A DNA stretch of 64,000 bases from Alloyangia pacifica (GTDB taxonomy: Bacteria; Pseudomonadota; Alphaproteobacteria; Rhodobacterales; Rhodobacteraceae). The stretch is taken from assembly GCF_020524285.1 (NCBI RefSeq), contig NZ_JAIVKX010000021.1, positions 1 to 64,000 of the forward strand, written 5' to 3'. Each line of letters opens with the position of its first letter. Within the stretch, counting starts at the first letter, position 1. The notes beneath the pieces are model-generated. The model ran no database searches. It saw only the letters and a list, made by a program, of their open reading frames with translations, and was not told where the DNA came from. This document shows, one piece after another, positions 50,152-59,166 of this stretch. The translations under genes were made by a program, and so were the position numbers.

Positions 50152-51621
50152 ATGCTGGGACACCTTGCCTACCTGTCGGTCATCGTGATCCTCGGCAGTG
50201 CCGTGACCAGCGACATGCTGGGCCGGGCCGGGGCCCCGGCGCTTGTCGTGGGCGTGCTCGGCATGTGGCGCTACTCCTGGGCCGCGCTGAATTTCCTGCG
50301 CGCGATCTGGTTCCGCCGCATCGTGCATCCCCGCCGCAAGGCACGGGCGCAGGCGCGCTTTGCGCGGCAGCGGCAGCCGGTGCATGCCTTCTTCCTCGTC
50401 ACCTCCTACGGCATCGATCCCGAGGTCACGATCCAGGTCTACCGCTCGATCTTCCGGGCCGCCGCGCGGGCGCGCGACGGGGCGACGGTCGTCGCCTCCG
50501 TGGTCGAGGGGGCCGATGCGCGGCTGATCCGGCAGCTCTTCGACCAGGTGATCGGCCCCGAGGACGAAAGCGGAGCGGATGGCGTGCGGCTGATCGTCGA
50601 CCGTATCCGCGGCACCGGCAAGCGCGATGCGCTGGCGCGGTCGCTGCGGATCATCTCGCGGCAATGCCCCTCGTCGCATGACATCGTGATCTTCGTGGAC
50701 GGCGATTCCTGCGTGCCCGAGACGCTGGTCGCCGAGGCGGCGCCGGTGTTCACCGATCGCGGGGTCGGGGCGCTGACCACCGACGAGGCGGTCGACATTG
50801 CGCAGCCTGGCCTGTTCCGCGACTGGTTCCGCCTGCGCTTCGACCAGCGACAGGTGATGATGTGCTCGATGGGCCTGTCGAAACGGGTTCTGACCCTGAC
50901 CGGGCGCATGTCGGTGTTCCGCGCCGACCTGGCCACCGATCCGGGCTTCATCGAGATGGTGCAATCCGACTTCATCGACCATTGGCGGCTGGGGCGGGTC
51001 AACTTCCTCACCGGCGACGACAAGTCGACCTGGTTCTGGCTGCTGCGCCAGGGCTACGAGATGGTCTACCTGCCGGACCTGCGTTCGACCTCCGCCGAGA
51101 GCCAGCCGCGGCCGGGGTTCATCGCATCGGCGACGGTGCTGATGGTGCGCTGGTTCGGCAACATGCTGCGGACCAACGGCCGGGCGCTGAAGCTGCCGCC
51201 GTCGCGGATCGGCGCGTTCACCTGGTGGTCGATCCTCGATCAGCGGGTGTCGATCTGGACCACGCTGTCGGGGCCGATCCTCGCGCTGACCGCCGCGCTT
51301 GTCTTCGAGATGGCGGTGCTTCCGGCCTATCTCGCCTGGGTCATGCTGACCCGCTACATCTTTTGCTGGGCGATCGCGGGCTTCCGCGGCCGTCTCGGAT
51401 TTCCCATCAGCTATGCTTTTCTTCTCTACTTCAACCAGCTCTTCGGCGCGCTGGTGAAGAGCTACGTCTTCTTCCGCCTCGATCGGCAGAAATGGACCCG
51501 CCAGTCCTCGGCCCGCGCCGGCGGGACGGGCGGGCTCGCGGCGGCGGGATCGCTGCACGTCCATGCGCTGACCATGGGCTGGCTCCTGGTGGGGCTGTTC
51601 TGGTTCGCAGGGCTGTTCTGA
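50152..51621 (+). CDS. alg8: Alginate polymerase glycosyltransferase Alg8
   Basis: 489-aa membrane GT2. N-terminal TM helices (residues ~5-55) precede a cytosolic catalytic domain with DGDS (183-186), TGDD (287-290) as the catalytic base region and a (Q/R)xxRW-like DQRVSIW near 360. Further TM helices follow at ~370-440 and at the C-terminus (~470-488). It polymerises GDP-mannuronate and starts secretion together with Alg44. It starts 6 bp after algD. Confidence 0.88.
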   Translation: MLGHLAYLSVIVILGSAVTSDMLGRAGAPALVVGVLGMWRYSWAALNFLRAIWFRRIVHPRRKARAQARFARQRQPVHAFFLVTSYGIDPEVTIQVYRSIFRAAARARDGATVVASVVEGADARLIRQLFDQVIGPEDESGADGVRLIVDRIRGTGKRDALARSLRIISRQCPSSHDIVIFVDGDSCVPETLVAEAAPVFTDRGVGALTTDEAVDIAQPGLFRDWFRLRFDQRQVMMCSMGLSKRVLTLTGRMSVFRADLATDPGFIEMVQSDFIDHWRLGRVNFLTGDDKSTWFWLLRQGYEMVYLPDLRSTSAESQPRPGFIASATVLMVRWFGNMLRTNGRALKLPPSRIGAFTWWSILDQRVSIWTTLSGPILALTAALVFEMAVLPAYLAWVMLTRYIFCWAIAGFRGRLGFPISYAFLLYFNQLFGALVKSYVFFRLDRQKWTRQSSARAGGTGGLAAAGSLHVHALTMGWLLVGLFWFAGLF

Positions 51622-51750
51622 GAGCGGACCCGCGGGCCGACGGGCCTGGCGCGGAGCGATGCGCCGACCCGAGCCGAACGAGCTGCGCCGCGAGCGGCGC
51701 GGAAAGCGAACCACGGAAGGCCCAACCCAACGACGAACAAGGACCGACCC

Positions 51751-52863
51751 ATGGCCACGAGCGAACAGACACACTCCCTTCCGACCGGGTTCGCCCATGA
51801 CGGCGAGCACCCGCTGGTGCAGATGCCGTTCACGGTGCTGATCGGCACGCGGCAGCTGAAGGGCGAGAGCCTGTCGCTGACCCGGGCCCATGCCAGCGGC
51901 CTGATGCCGCGCACCCCCGAGGAGCGCGCCACGCCGGTGAGCCTGCGGTTCGATCTCGAGGGCTTCTCGGTCAGCCTCTACCTGGAGGCCCGGATCTCCA
52001 CGGCGGACCCTTCGGAGGACGGGCGGGTGGTGCTGCATTTCACCGACCCGACCGGCGCGCATCTGCCGCCGCTGCGGTACCTGCTCAACAGCTATATCGC
52101 GGGCGACGTGGTCTCGGTCGGCGGGCTTCTGGGCTATACCGGCCCGGTCTCGGTCAAGGCGCAGCCCGCCGCCGCGGCGCGCCCGGTGCTTCACCGGCTC
52201 GGCGGGATCGCGCGCCGTGGGCTGGTGCTGGGGCTGACCGCAGCGCTGGTCGTGGTCGCGGCGGGCATCGTGCATGAGCGGCTGGTCTATGCCTACGAGC
52301 CGCGGCCGGTGATCCTGACCGAGGGCGGCCAGACCATGCGCGCCACGGCGGCGGGACAGCTGTCCTACGTCGACCCCGGGGCGCGGGCGGGCGACGTGGT
52401 CTATGCGATCCTCGCCAATTCCGGCGACCTTCTGAGCGTGAAGATGCCCTGCGACTGCCGCATCGCGCCGCTCGACGCCTTTGCCAGCGGTGCGACGGTG
52501 CTGCCGGGCACGCCGCTGCTGGAACTCTTGCAATCGCAGGGCACGCTCTCCGCGGTCACCGAGATCACCTTCGAGGGCAGTGCCCGCGCGCTTGCCGGCG
52601 ATGCGGCGCAGCTTGTGCTCGACGAGGGCAGGGTGGTGCCGGTCACGCTGGAGCTGTTGCCCGCGGCGGCGACCGGGGCGGCGCTGCAGCCGGTCCGGCT
52701 CACCCTGCCGCAGGCGCTCGATCTGCAGAGCGGCAGCTCCGCCCGCCTGCGCTTCGAGCGCCAACTGCTGCCCGCGCCGGTTGCGGCCGGGCTGGCGGCG
52801 CTCGGGCATGGCCTGTCGCGGCTTCGCGGGACACCGGCGGAGGAGAGCGGCGATGCGACCTGA
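51751..52863 (+). CDS. alg44: Alg44-like polymerase co-factor with degenerate PilZ domain
   Basis: 370-aa protein. The N-terminal ~110 residues align with a PilZ domain, one TM helix lies at ~150-172 (LVLGLTAALVVVAAGIV), and the periplasmic part resembles membrane-fusion/HlyD-type barrels (TMRATAAGQLSYVDPGARAGDVV). In Pseudomonas Alg44 the RxxxR and DxSxxG motifs bind c-di-GMP. Here the equivalent places read EHPLVQMP (about residue 19) and TRAHASG (44-50), so both arginines and the aspartate are missing. RBS AAGGA. A 129-bp gap separates it from alg8. Confidence 0.8.
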   Translation: MATSEQTHSLPTGFAHDGEHPLVQMPFTVLIGTRQLKGESLSLTRAHASGLMPRTPEERATPVSLRFDLEGFSVSLYLEARISTADPSEDGRVVLHFTDPTGAHLPPLRYLLNSYIAGDVVSVGGLLGYTGPVSVKAQPAAAARPVLHRLGGIARRGLVLGLTAALVVVAAGIVHERLVYAYEPRPVILTEGGQTMRATAAGQLSYVDPGARAGDVVYAILANSGDLLSVKMPCDCRIAPLDAFASGATVLPGTPLLELLQSQGTLSAVTEITFEGSARALAGDAAQLVLDEGRVVPVTLELLPAAATGAALQPVRLTLPQALDLQSGSSARLRFERQLLPAPVAAGLAALGHGLSRLRGTPAEESGDAT

Positions 52864-52924
52864 GCCACCGACGCCAGCCACTCGCCCGCTTCGCGCCGGG
52901 CGCACGACAGGAAGGGAGTAAGAC

Positions 52925-54328
52925 ATGTCAGGAATCGTTCCCGTCATACTCTGCGGAGGCATCGGCGCGCGGCTCTGGCCCATGTCCCGCAGCCAGAGCC
53001 CCAAGCAGTTCCACCCCGTCGCCAGCGCGGACTCGCTGACCTTCTTCCAGAGCACGGTGCAGCGGCACCGGACCGGCGGCTACGCCGACCCGATGGTGGT
53101 GACCGCGGCGGCGCATGTGCAGACCGTCCAGCGCCAGCTTACCGGGCTGCAATGCGAGGGACAGCTCATCGTCGAGCCCTTCGCGCGCAACACCGGCCCG
53201 GCGGTCCTGGCGGCGGCGCTGGCGATCGCCGCGGAGGATCCCGACAGGCTGATGCTCGTGCTGCCCTCCGACCATGTGATCTCGGGCGATTTCGACCGCA
53301 TCGTCTCGGGCGCGCGCAGGGCGGCGGAGGACGGGCGGATCGTGCTCTTCGGCATCACACCGGCCTACCCGGAAACCGGCTACGGCTACATCGTCGATGG
53401 CGGCACCTTCCGGCATGACGCGGCGCTCCGGCGCGTCGCCTCGTTTATCGAGAAGCCGCCGCGCGAGCAGGCCGAGGCGCTCATCGCCTCGGGCAGCGCC
53501 TATTGGGCGTCGGGCATCTCGCTGTTCGCGGCGCGCACGATCATCGACGAGTTCCGCAGGATCGACCCCAAGACCTTCGCGGCGGTCAGCCTCGCCTTCG
53601 AAACCGGCGAGCGCCGGGCCGGCGAGGTGCATCTCGCCGGGGAGGCCTTCCGCCATGCCCGCGCCGAGCCGACCGAGCGCATCGTCTTCGAGCACTCGCC
53701 GCATGTGGTCCTGGCGCCGGCCGACATCCGATGGAGCGACGTCGGCTCCTGGACCTCGGTGCACGGGGTGGGGCAGCCGGACGACAAGGGCAACGTATTT
53801 CATGGCGACGTGATCGCCACCGACACCGAGAACGCGCTGGTGCGCGCCGGGGACCGGCTGGTGGCCCTGGTCGGCGTGCCCGAGGTGATCGTGATCGACA
53901 CGCCCGACGCGCTGCTGGTCACCCGCCGGGGCCGCTGCCAGGACGTGCAGAAGGTCGTCGAGATGCTGCGCCGGAGCCAGCGACTCGAGGCCAGCCGCCA
54001 CAGGCGGCGCGAGCACGCCTGGGGCCGCAGCATGATCCTGATGCGCTCGGGCGGGCTGGACATGGTGATGCTGTCGATCAACTCGGGCACCACGATCACG
54101 CTCGACCCCGAGGCGGGACGGCGACTGATCGTCACGCGCGGCACGATCGAGATGTTCGACGGTCCCTGGCGGCGCTGCGTGGGCCCGGGCGAGCAGGTCG
54201 CGCTGGACAGCCTGCAGCCCTGCCGCCTGGTCAATGTCGGCGCGCAGGAGGCGGAGGCCCTGCTGATGACCCTGCGCCCGACGCTGGTGCCGGCGCAGCA
54301 ACACGGCAGGTCGCAGCATGTTTCCTGA
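52925..54328 (+). CDS. algA: Mannose-1-phosphate guanylyltransferase with decayed isomerase domain (AlgA-like)
   Basis: 467-aa protein. The N-terminal GDP-mannose pyrophosphorylase is complete: CGGIGARLWPMSRSQSPKQF at ~10-29, LVLPSDHVI, FIEKPP, and SDVGSWTSV. The C-terminal ~115 residues occupy the place of the phosphomannose isomerase cupin (HAWGRSMILM...). The zinc-ligand motif QxHxHRAEHW is absent, with TITLDPEAGRRLIVTRGTIEMF in its position. It probably makes GDP-mannose only. RBS GGAAGGGAG. The stop overlaps the next gene by 11 bp. Confidence 0.85.
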   Translation: MSGIVPVILCGGIGARLWPMSRSQSPKQFHPVASADSLTFFQSTVQRHRTGGYADPMVVTAAAHVQTVQRQLTGLQCEGQLIVEPFARNTGPAVLAAALAIAAEDPDRLMLVLPSDHVISGDFDRIVSGARRAAEDGRIVLFGITPAYPETGYGYIVDGGTFRHDAALRRVASFIEKPPREQAEALIASGSAYWASGISLFAARTIIDEFRRIDPKTFAAVSLAFETGERRAGEVHLAGEAFRHARAEPTERIVFEHSPHVVLAPADIRWSDVGSWTSVHGVGQPDDKGNVFHGDVIATDTENALVRAGDRLVALVGVPEVIVIDTPDALLVTRRGRCQDVQKVVEMLRRSQRLEASRHRRREHAWGRSMILMRSGGLDMVMLSINSGTTITLDPEAGRRLIVTRGTIEMFDGPWRRCVGPGEQVALDSLQPCRLVNVGAQEAEALLMTLRPTLVPAQQHGRSQHVS

Positions 54329-55781
54329 GTGCTCCTCCGCGCTCGCGCGCCTGCTGGCCTTGTGCCTGCTGCTGGCAGCGGCCGCGCGTGCCGAGGTGCC
54401 TGGGGGCGTGGAGTCGCAGCTCGAGGCGCGCTACGTGGCGTTGCAGGGCGAACTGCGGGATCTGCAGCGCCCGCGCGACCTGCTGGACCGCGTCGATCTG
54501 GACCCTGCCCCGCCGACACCTGCGCCAAGGGCCACGGTCGAGCTGTTCGACCTGCGGCTGGCGCTGGCGCAGATGGCGCTGGTGGTCGGCACCAACGACC
54601 AGCTGACCGTGCTGCGGGCACAGCCGGGGGGGCGGCTCCTGGCGGTTTCGCTGCGCGACGGCAGCATCGACGCGGCGGAGCTGCTTGCGGAGGCCCGGCG
54701 GCTCGATCCGGCGGCGGTGGCAGGAGGGGCGATGGCCTACCCGGTGCTGGTGCAGCAGGGCGCGACGCTGCGCATCGACGGCGGCGCCATGCTCGCGCTC
54801 GACCGCGCCGAGGGCGCTTTCGTGGTGAACCTCGGGCGGCTCGAGCTGGCGGCGGGCGGCATCGTCGCAAGTGGCGGGGCCAACACCGCCGCGCCGGACT
54901 TCGCGCCCTTCGTGGTGACCGCGGGAACCGGGGTGCTGCAGGCCGAGGCGGCGCTGTTCTCGGGGCTGGGTTTCGGGCGGACGCCGAGTTTTTCGGGCCT
55001 CGCGGTGATCGTCAGCGGCCTCTACCGCCCGAGCGAGCCCTCGGTGCTGCGCGCCTCGCTCCTGCGCGACCTCAACGCCGTTCGCTTCGTCGGGACGCAG
55101 GGCAGCACCCTCGCGGACAATCTCTTCACCGGTGCCCGCAGCACCGCGCTCGAGCTGCGCGGCACCTCGGGCGCCCGGCTCCTGGGCAATCGCTTCGTCG
55201 ATGGCGCCGGTGACGCGATCCGGCTCAGCGACGGCGCGCGCGGCACATGGATCGACGGCACCGAGATCTTCCGGCCCGCGCTCAATGGCATCCGCCTGCG
55301 CGGCGCAGGCCACGGCACGGAGGTGCGCGACACGCTGGTCTGGCAGGCGGGCAAGAGCGCGCTGTCCGTCAGCCGCTCGGACTGCACCACGGTCCAGGGG
55401 CTCCGCGCCGTCGGCTCGGGGCAGAAGGGGCTGGCGCTGCGGCAGGCGCGCGCCTCGCGCATCGCGGGCAGCGCGATCTCCGGATCCGGCAGTGCGGGGC
55501 TCTACGTCTCGCAGCAGCCAGAGGGCACGGTGCTGGAGCTCGAAGGCAACCGGTTTGCCGCCAACCGGGTCGGGATCGACACCGCCGCCCCGGCACGGCT
55601 GCGGCTGAGCGCGAATGATTTTTCGGACCAGTTCCCGCGCTTTCTGGACGGAGACGTGCAGGACGGCAGCGCCGCGCTGATCGCCGATCTGTCGGGGCGG
55701 CAGCCGCTGGTTCTGTCGGCGGGCGGCACAGACGCCCGTTTCCTGCCGCCGCCCGATTGCTCGGCGCCGGACGAGGGGTGA
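54318..55781 (+). CDS. AlgG-like beta-helix protein lacking the epimerase DPHD motif
   Basis: 487-aa periplasmic right-handed beta-helix protein. The signal peptide is at residues ~9-25 (LARLLALCLLLAAAARA). A segment GAFVVNLGRLELAAGGIVASG parallels AlgG's FVVNSGRL region. NosD/CASH-type helix repeats follow (TLADNLFTGARSTALELRG, ARLLGNRFVDGAGDAIRLSDG, and others). In AlgG the catalytic DPHD sits where this protein has ELRG (279-282). C5-epimerisation is therefore doubtful; a chaperone/scaffold role guarding the polymer is possible. It lies between the algA-like gene and algI. Confidence 0.75.
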   Translation: MFPECSSALARLLALCLLLAAAARAEVPGGVESQLEARYVALQGELRDLQRPRDLLDRVDLDPAPPTPAPRATVELFDLRLALAQMALVVGTNDQLTVLRAQPGGRLLAVSLRDGSIDAAELLAEARRLDPAAVAGGAMAYPVLVQQGATLRIDGGAMLALDRAEGAFVVNLGRLELAAGGIVASGGANTAAPDFAPFVVTAGTGVLQAEAALFSGLGFGRTPSFSGLAVIVSGLYRPSEPSVLRASLLRDLNAVRFVGTQGSTLADNLFTGARSTALELRGTSGARLLGNRFVDGAGDAIRLSDGARGTWIDGTEIFRPALNGIRLRGAGHGTEVRDTLVWQAGKSALSVSRSDCTTVQGLRAVGSGQKGLALRQARASRIAGSAISGSGSAGLYVSQQPEGTVLELEGNRFAANRVGIDTAAPARLRLSANDFSDQFPRFLDGDVQDGSAALIADLSGRQPLVLSAGGTDARFLPPPDCSAPDEG

Positions 55782-55787
55782 GCGGCC

Positions 55788-57245
55788 ATGGTGTTTTCGT
55801 CCGAGACCTTCCTGTTCCTCTTTCTGCCGCTCTTTCTCGCGGCCTATTTCGCCGTGCCCTGGCGCTGCAAGTCTTGGGTGATCCTCGCCGGCTCCTACCT
55901 CTTCTACGCCTGGTGGCGGGTGGATTTCCTCGGGCTGCTCTTTGCCACCACGGTCTTTGCCTATCTCGTCGGGCAGCGGATCGCGCGGCATCGCGGCACC
56001 GCGCGCGGGCGGCTCTGGCTCGCGATAGGGGTGAGCGGCTGCCTCGGCGTGCTGGGGGTGTTCAAGTATCTCAACTTCTTCGTCGACAGCCTCGCCGCGC
56101 TGCTTGGCACCGACGCCGCGGACCTGGGGGTGCATTGGCGCCTGATCCTGCCGATCGGCATTTCCTTCTATATCTTCCAGGCGCTCAGCTACCTGATCGA
56201 CGTGTGGCGGGGCGATGCGCGGGCGGAGGCGAAATTCGTCGATTTCGCCGCCTTCATCGCGCTTTTTCCGCAGCTCATCGCCGGGCCGATCCTGCGCTAC
56301 AAGGATCTCGAGGACCAGTTCCGCAGCCGGACCCATTCGCTCGACCTCTTTTCCGAGGGCATGGCGCGCTTCCTGATCGGGCTGGGCAAGAAGGTGCTGC
56401 TGGCGGATGCGGTGGCGCCGCTCGCCGACCTTGCCTTCGAGGGCAGCGGCGAGGTCGGCCTGCTGCTCGCCTGGGCCGGGGCGGCGGCCTACATGCTGCA
56501 GCTCTATTTCGACTTCTCGGGCTATTCCGACATGGCGATCGGGCTCGGCAAGATGATGGGGTTCCACTTCCCCGAGAACTTCCGCTTCCCCTATATCAGC
56601 CGTTCGATCACCGAGTTCTGGCGGCGCTGGCACATCTCGCTGTCGACCTGGTTGCGCGACTATCTCTACATCTCCCTGGGCGGAAATCGCCGGGGCCGGG
56701 CGCGGACCTATGCCAACCTGATGACGGTGATGGTCCTCGGCGGGCTCTGGCATGGCGCGAACTGGACCTTCGTGCTCTGGGGCCTCTGGCATGGCGGCCT
56801 GCTGGCGCTGGAACGCGCCACTGGTCACGACCGCCGCGCGCCCGGTGTTTTCTGGGCGCTGCCGGTCACGCTGCTGCTGGTGCTGCTCGGCTGGGTGATG
56901 TTCCGGGCGGGCAGCGTGGGTCAGGGGCTCGAGGTCTACGCCGCGATGCTGGGGGCCAACGGCCTCTGGGGCGATGCGGCGCTTTGGCACGCGCTGACCC
57001 GCGAGAGCCTTGTCCTCACCGCCATCGCCGGGCTTGTCGCCTGGGCCGAGCCGCGGCTTGCCGCGCGCCGCGACGGGCAGGCCCCCATGCGCGGCCGGCC
57101 CGCGCCGCCGGGCCGGGGCACGCGGATCCTCGACGGGGTCGCGGCGCAGGCCCTGACCGCGACCCTGCTGCTCGGCCTCGGCGTGCTCACCGTGCTGAAG
57201 CTGTCCGAGCAGAGCTTCTCGCCCTTCCTCTACTTCCAGTTCTGA
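55788..57245 (+). CDS. algI: Alginate O-acetyltransferase AlgI (MBOAT)
   Basis: 485-aa MBOAT membrane protein with ~10-11 TM helices. The strong signature YFDFSGYSDMAIGLGKMMGF, then FPENFRFPYISRSITEFWRRWHISLSTWLRDYLYISLGGN, then VLGGLWHGANWTF, gives catalytic His322, the same position as in Pseudomonas AlgI. It passes acetyl groups across the membrane to the periplasmic transferases AlgJ/AlgX. RBS GAGGGG. It starts 6 bp after the AlgG-like gene. Confidence 0.93.
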   Translation: MVFSSETFLFLFLPLFLAAYFAVPWRCKSWVILAGSYLFYAWWRVDFLGLLFATTVFAYLVGQRIARHRGTARGRLWLAIGVSGCLGVLGVFKYLNFFVDSLAALLGTDAADLGVHWRLILPIGISFYIFQALSYLIDVWRGDARAEAKFVDFAAFIALFPQLIAGPILRYKDLEDQFRSRTHSLDLFSEGMARFLIGLGKKVLLADAVAPLADLAFEGSGEVGLLLAWAGAAAYMLQLYFDFSGYSDMAIGLGKMMGFHFPENFRFPYISRSITEFWRRWHISLSTWLRDYLYISLGGNRRGRARTYANLMTVMVLGGLWHGANWTFVLWGLWHGGLLALERATGHDRRAPGVFWALPVTLLLVLLGWVMFRAGSVGQGLEVYAAMLGANGLWGDAALWHALTRESLVLTAIAGLVAWAEPRLAARRDGQAPMRGRPAPPGRGTRILDGVAAQALTATLLLGLGVLTVLKLSEQSFSPFLYFQF

Positions 57246-57253
57246 GGCCCGCC

Positions 57254-58351
57254 ATGACACATCATCTCGCGCTGAAACTGGTCCTGCCCACGGCCTTCTT
57301 CGGCTATGCGGCGGCGGCCAACATGGCGCTGGTGCTGGGGCCGACCGCGGCCCTGCCGAGATTCGCCGGGATGGGGCAGCAGGCCGTCACGCAGGAAATC
57401 GACACGCTCTACCGCGAGAACCTGCCGCACCGGGACCTGGCGATCCGGCTCATCGGCGCGGCGCGCTACGCATTGCTGAACGAGGGCCGGCCCGGGGTCG
57501 CGGTCGGGACCGGCGGGGTGCTCTTCACCGACGAGGAAATGCGCCAGCCGACGCAGGCCCCCTATGCGGCCGCGCTGGCCGAGATCACCCGCACCGCCGA
57601 GACGCTGCGCACCGGCGGCGCGGAGCTGATCGTCGCGCCGCTCCCGGCCAAGCTCGACCTGATGGCGGCGCAGAGCCCCGACCGGGCGCTCTCGGAAGAG
57701 CTTCGCGACGTCTACGACCGGCTGCGCGCCGATCTGGCCGGCCGCGGCATCGCGGTGATCGACACCCGCGCTGCGCTGGCGGCTCTGCAGCAGCCCTTCC
57801 TCGCGACCGACACCCATTGGACTCCCGAGGGCGCGCGGGCGGTCGCGGCGCTCATCGCCGCGCGACCGGGGCTCGGCGGCTCCGACGAGTTCGAGGCGGC
57901 GCCGGGCAGCGAGGTCCGCTTCGCCGGCGACCTGGTGTCCTACATCACCTCCGAGGAGTTTGCGCCGCTGGTCGGTCTCACCGCGGAACGGGTGATCCGC
58001 TACGAGGCGCGCCCCGTGGGCTCGGGGCAGGCGGCGGTGCTCGATCTCTTCGGCGATGCGGGGGCGGGCGAGAGCCTCGATCTTGTCGGCACCTCCTATT
58101 CCGCAAATCCCAACTGGAGCTTTGCCGAGGCGCTGAAGCTCGAACTCCACCGCGACGTGATCAACCACGCGGCCGAGGGGCAGGGGCCCTTCGTGCCCAT
58201 GCGCGACTACCTGCAGGCGCGCGCGCCGGAAGAGGGGGCGGCCACGGTGCTCTGGGAAATCCCGGTGCGCTACCTGATCGACCCCGACCTGCCCGGGGCG
58301 CTGGTCGCGGCGGGCGACGGCGCTCACGTGCCGGAGGAGGGCGGGAGATGA
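57254..58351 (+). CDS. algJ: Alginate O-acetyltransferase AlgJ
   Basis: 365-aa SGNH-like periplasmic protein with an uncleaved N-terminal TM anchor (residues ~6-30). Catalytic residues are Asp186 and His188 (ATDTHWT) and nucleophile Ser281 (LVGTSYS), at spacings close to Pseudomonas AlgJ (190/192/288). It accepts acetyl from AlgI for polymer acetylation. The start at ATG 57254 follows GAGG, 8 bp after algI. Its stop overlaps the next start (ATGA). Confidence 0.88.
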   Translation: MTHHLALKLVLPTAFFGYAAAANMALVLGPTAALPRFAGMGQQAVTQEIDTLYRENLPHRDLAIRLIGAARYALLNEGRPGVAVGTGGVLFTDEEMRQPTQAPYAAALAEITRTAETLRTGGAELIVAPLPAKLDLMAAQSPDRALSEELRDVYDRLRADLAGRGIAVIDTRAALAALQQPFLATDTHWTPEGARAVAALIAARPGLGGSDEFEAAPGSEVRFAGDLVSYITSEEFAPLVGLTAERVIRYEARPVGSGQAAVLDLFGDAGAGESLDLVGTSYSANPNWSFAEALKLELHRDVINHAAEGQGPFVPMRDYLQARAPEEGAATVLWEIPVRYLIDPDLPGALVAAGDGAHVPEEGGR

Positions 58352-59166
58352 GAACACCTCGCCGTACCCCGGGCCTGCTTGCCCGTCTCGCCGGGCTCGT
58401 GCTGCTGCCAGTGGCCGCGGCGCAGGCGCAGGAGGGCAATCTGAACACCGGCGTGGCGGTCTACCGCGGCGCGGCGGCACAGCATGTGGACGTGACCGTG
58501 GTGCACGGTATCACCCGCTCGGACCAGCTTCCGCCGCGCCTCCTGGCGGTGCGCAAGCGGCTGTCGCGCGGGGCCCGCGTGCGTTTTGACCAGCTCCGCG
58601 ACCTGGCGGATCATCGCGACGGCAATGCGGCCTTCCAGCTCGCCAACCGGCTCGATCTGCAGGCGCGCCCGGATCTCGCCGCGGACATTGCCCACTACTA
58701 CGGCATCGCCGCGGTGACCGGCAGCGGCGGCGCCATCTTCGGCTTCGTCGAGGCGCTGGACCGGGTCGATCCCGAGCGGACCTCTGCGGGCCGGCTCGAG
58801 GTGCTGAAGAACGCGCTGCTCGCCTATGCCACCGCCGGCAGTTCCGCCGCGACCGAGGCGCTGATCCGTCATCACGTCAGCGGCACGCCCTTTGGCCCGA
58901 TGCAGGCCGAGCTCGAGGCGCTGGCCGCGCGCGAGGGCGCGCAGGGCGCCGAGGCCGCCGCCCTGCAGCTGGCCAGCGAGATCCTGCAGGACGGCGCCGC
59001 GGCTCCGGAGGATCTGCGCCGTGCCCGCGGCTATCTCGAGGCCGCCGGGCGGGGCCACAGCCTGCGGCATCAGTTGATCGTGCAGAACCTGCAGCCGGTG
59101 GTCGATCTGCGCCTCGCCGAGGCGGTCGCCCTGGCAGCGCTGACGCGCCGGGAGGGACCACGATGA
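58348..59166 (+). CDS. Uncharacterised secreted helical protein in the alginate operon
   Basis: 272 aa from ATG 58348 (ATGA overlap with algJ). A signal peptide is at residues ~8-28 (LLARLAGLVLLPVAAAQAQ). The rest is largely alpha-helical, with Ala/Leu-rich stretches like Sel1/TPR solenoids (GNAAFQLANRLDLQARPDLAADIAHYYGIAAV; EAAALQLASEILQ; LRRARGYLEAAGRG). No cysteine or lipobox. It has no clear counterpart in the Pseudomonas operon but occupies the gap between the AlgJ and AlgX genes and ends in an ATGA overlap with algX. It may be a periplasmic scaffold related to AlgK. Confidence 0.7.
   Translation: MRTPRRTPGLLARLAGLVLLPVAAAQAQEGNLNTGVAVYRGAAAQHVDVTVVHGITRSDQLPPRLLAVRKRLSRGARVRFDQLRDLADHRDGNAAFQLANRLDLQARPDLAADIAHYYGIAAVTGSGGAIFGFVEALDRVDPERTSAGRLEVLKNALLAYATAGSSAATEALIRHHVSGTPFGPMQAELEALAAREGAQGAEAAALQLASEILQDGAAAPEDLRRARGYLEAAGRGHSLRHQLIVQNLQPVVDLRLAEAVALAALTRREGPR

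Noticed and set aside
49471-53055. Very long minus-strand open frame (over 1100 codons) opposite algD-alg44
   Set aside because: Its translation is Arg/Gly/Gln/His-rich with no domain pattern. It mirrors well-supported plus-strand genes and is an artefact of high GC content.
54231-57260. Minus-strand open frame of about 1000 codons opposite the AlgG-like gene and algI
   Set aside because: Same reasons: compositional shadow of recognised plus-strand genes.
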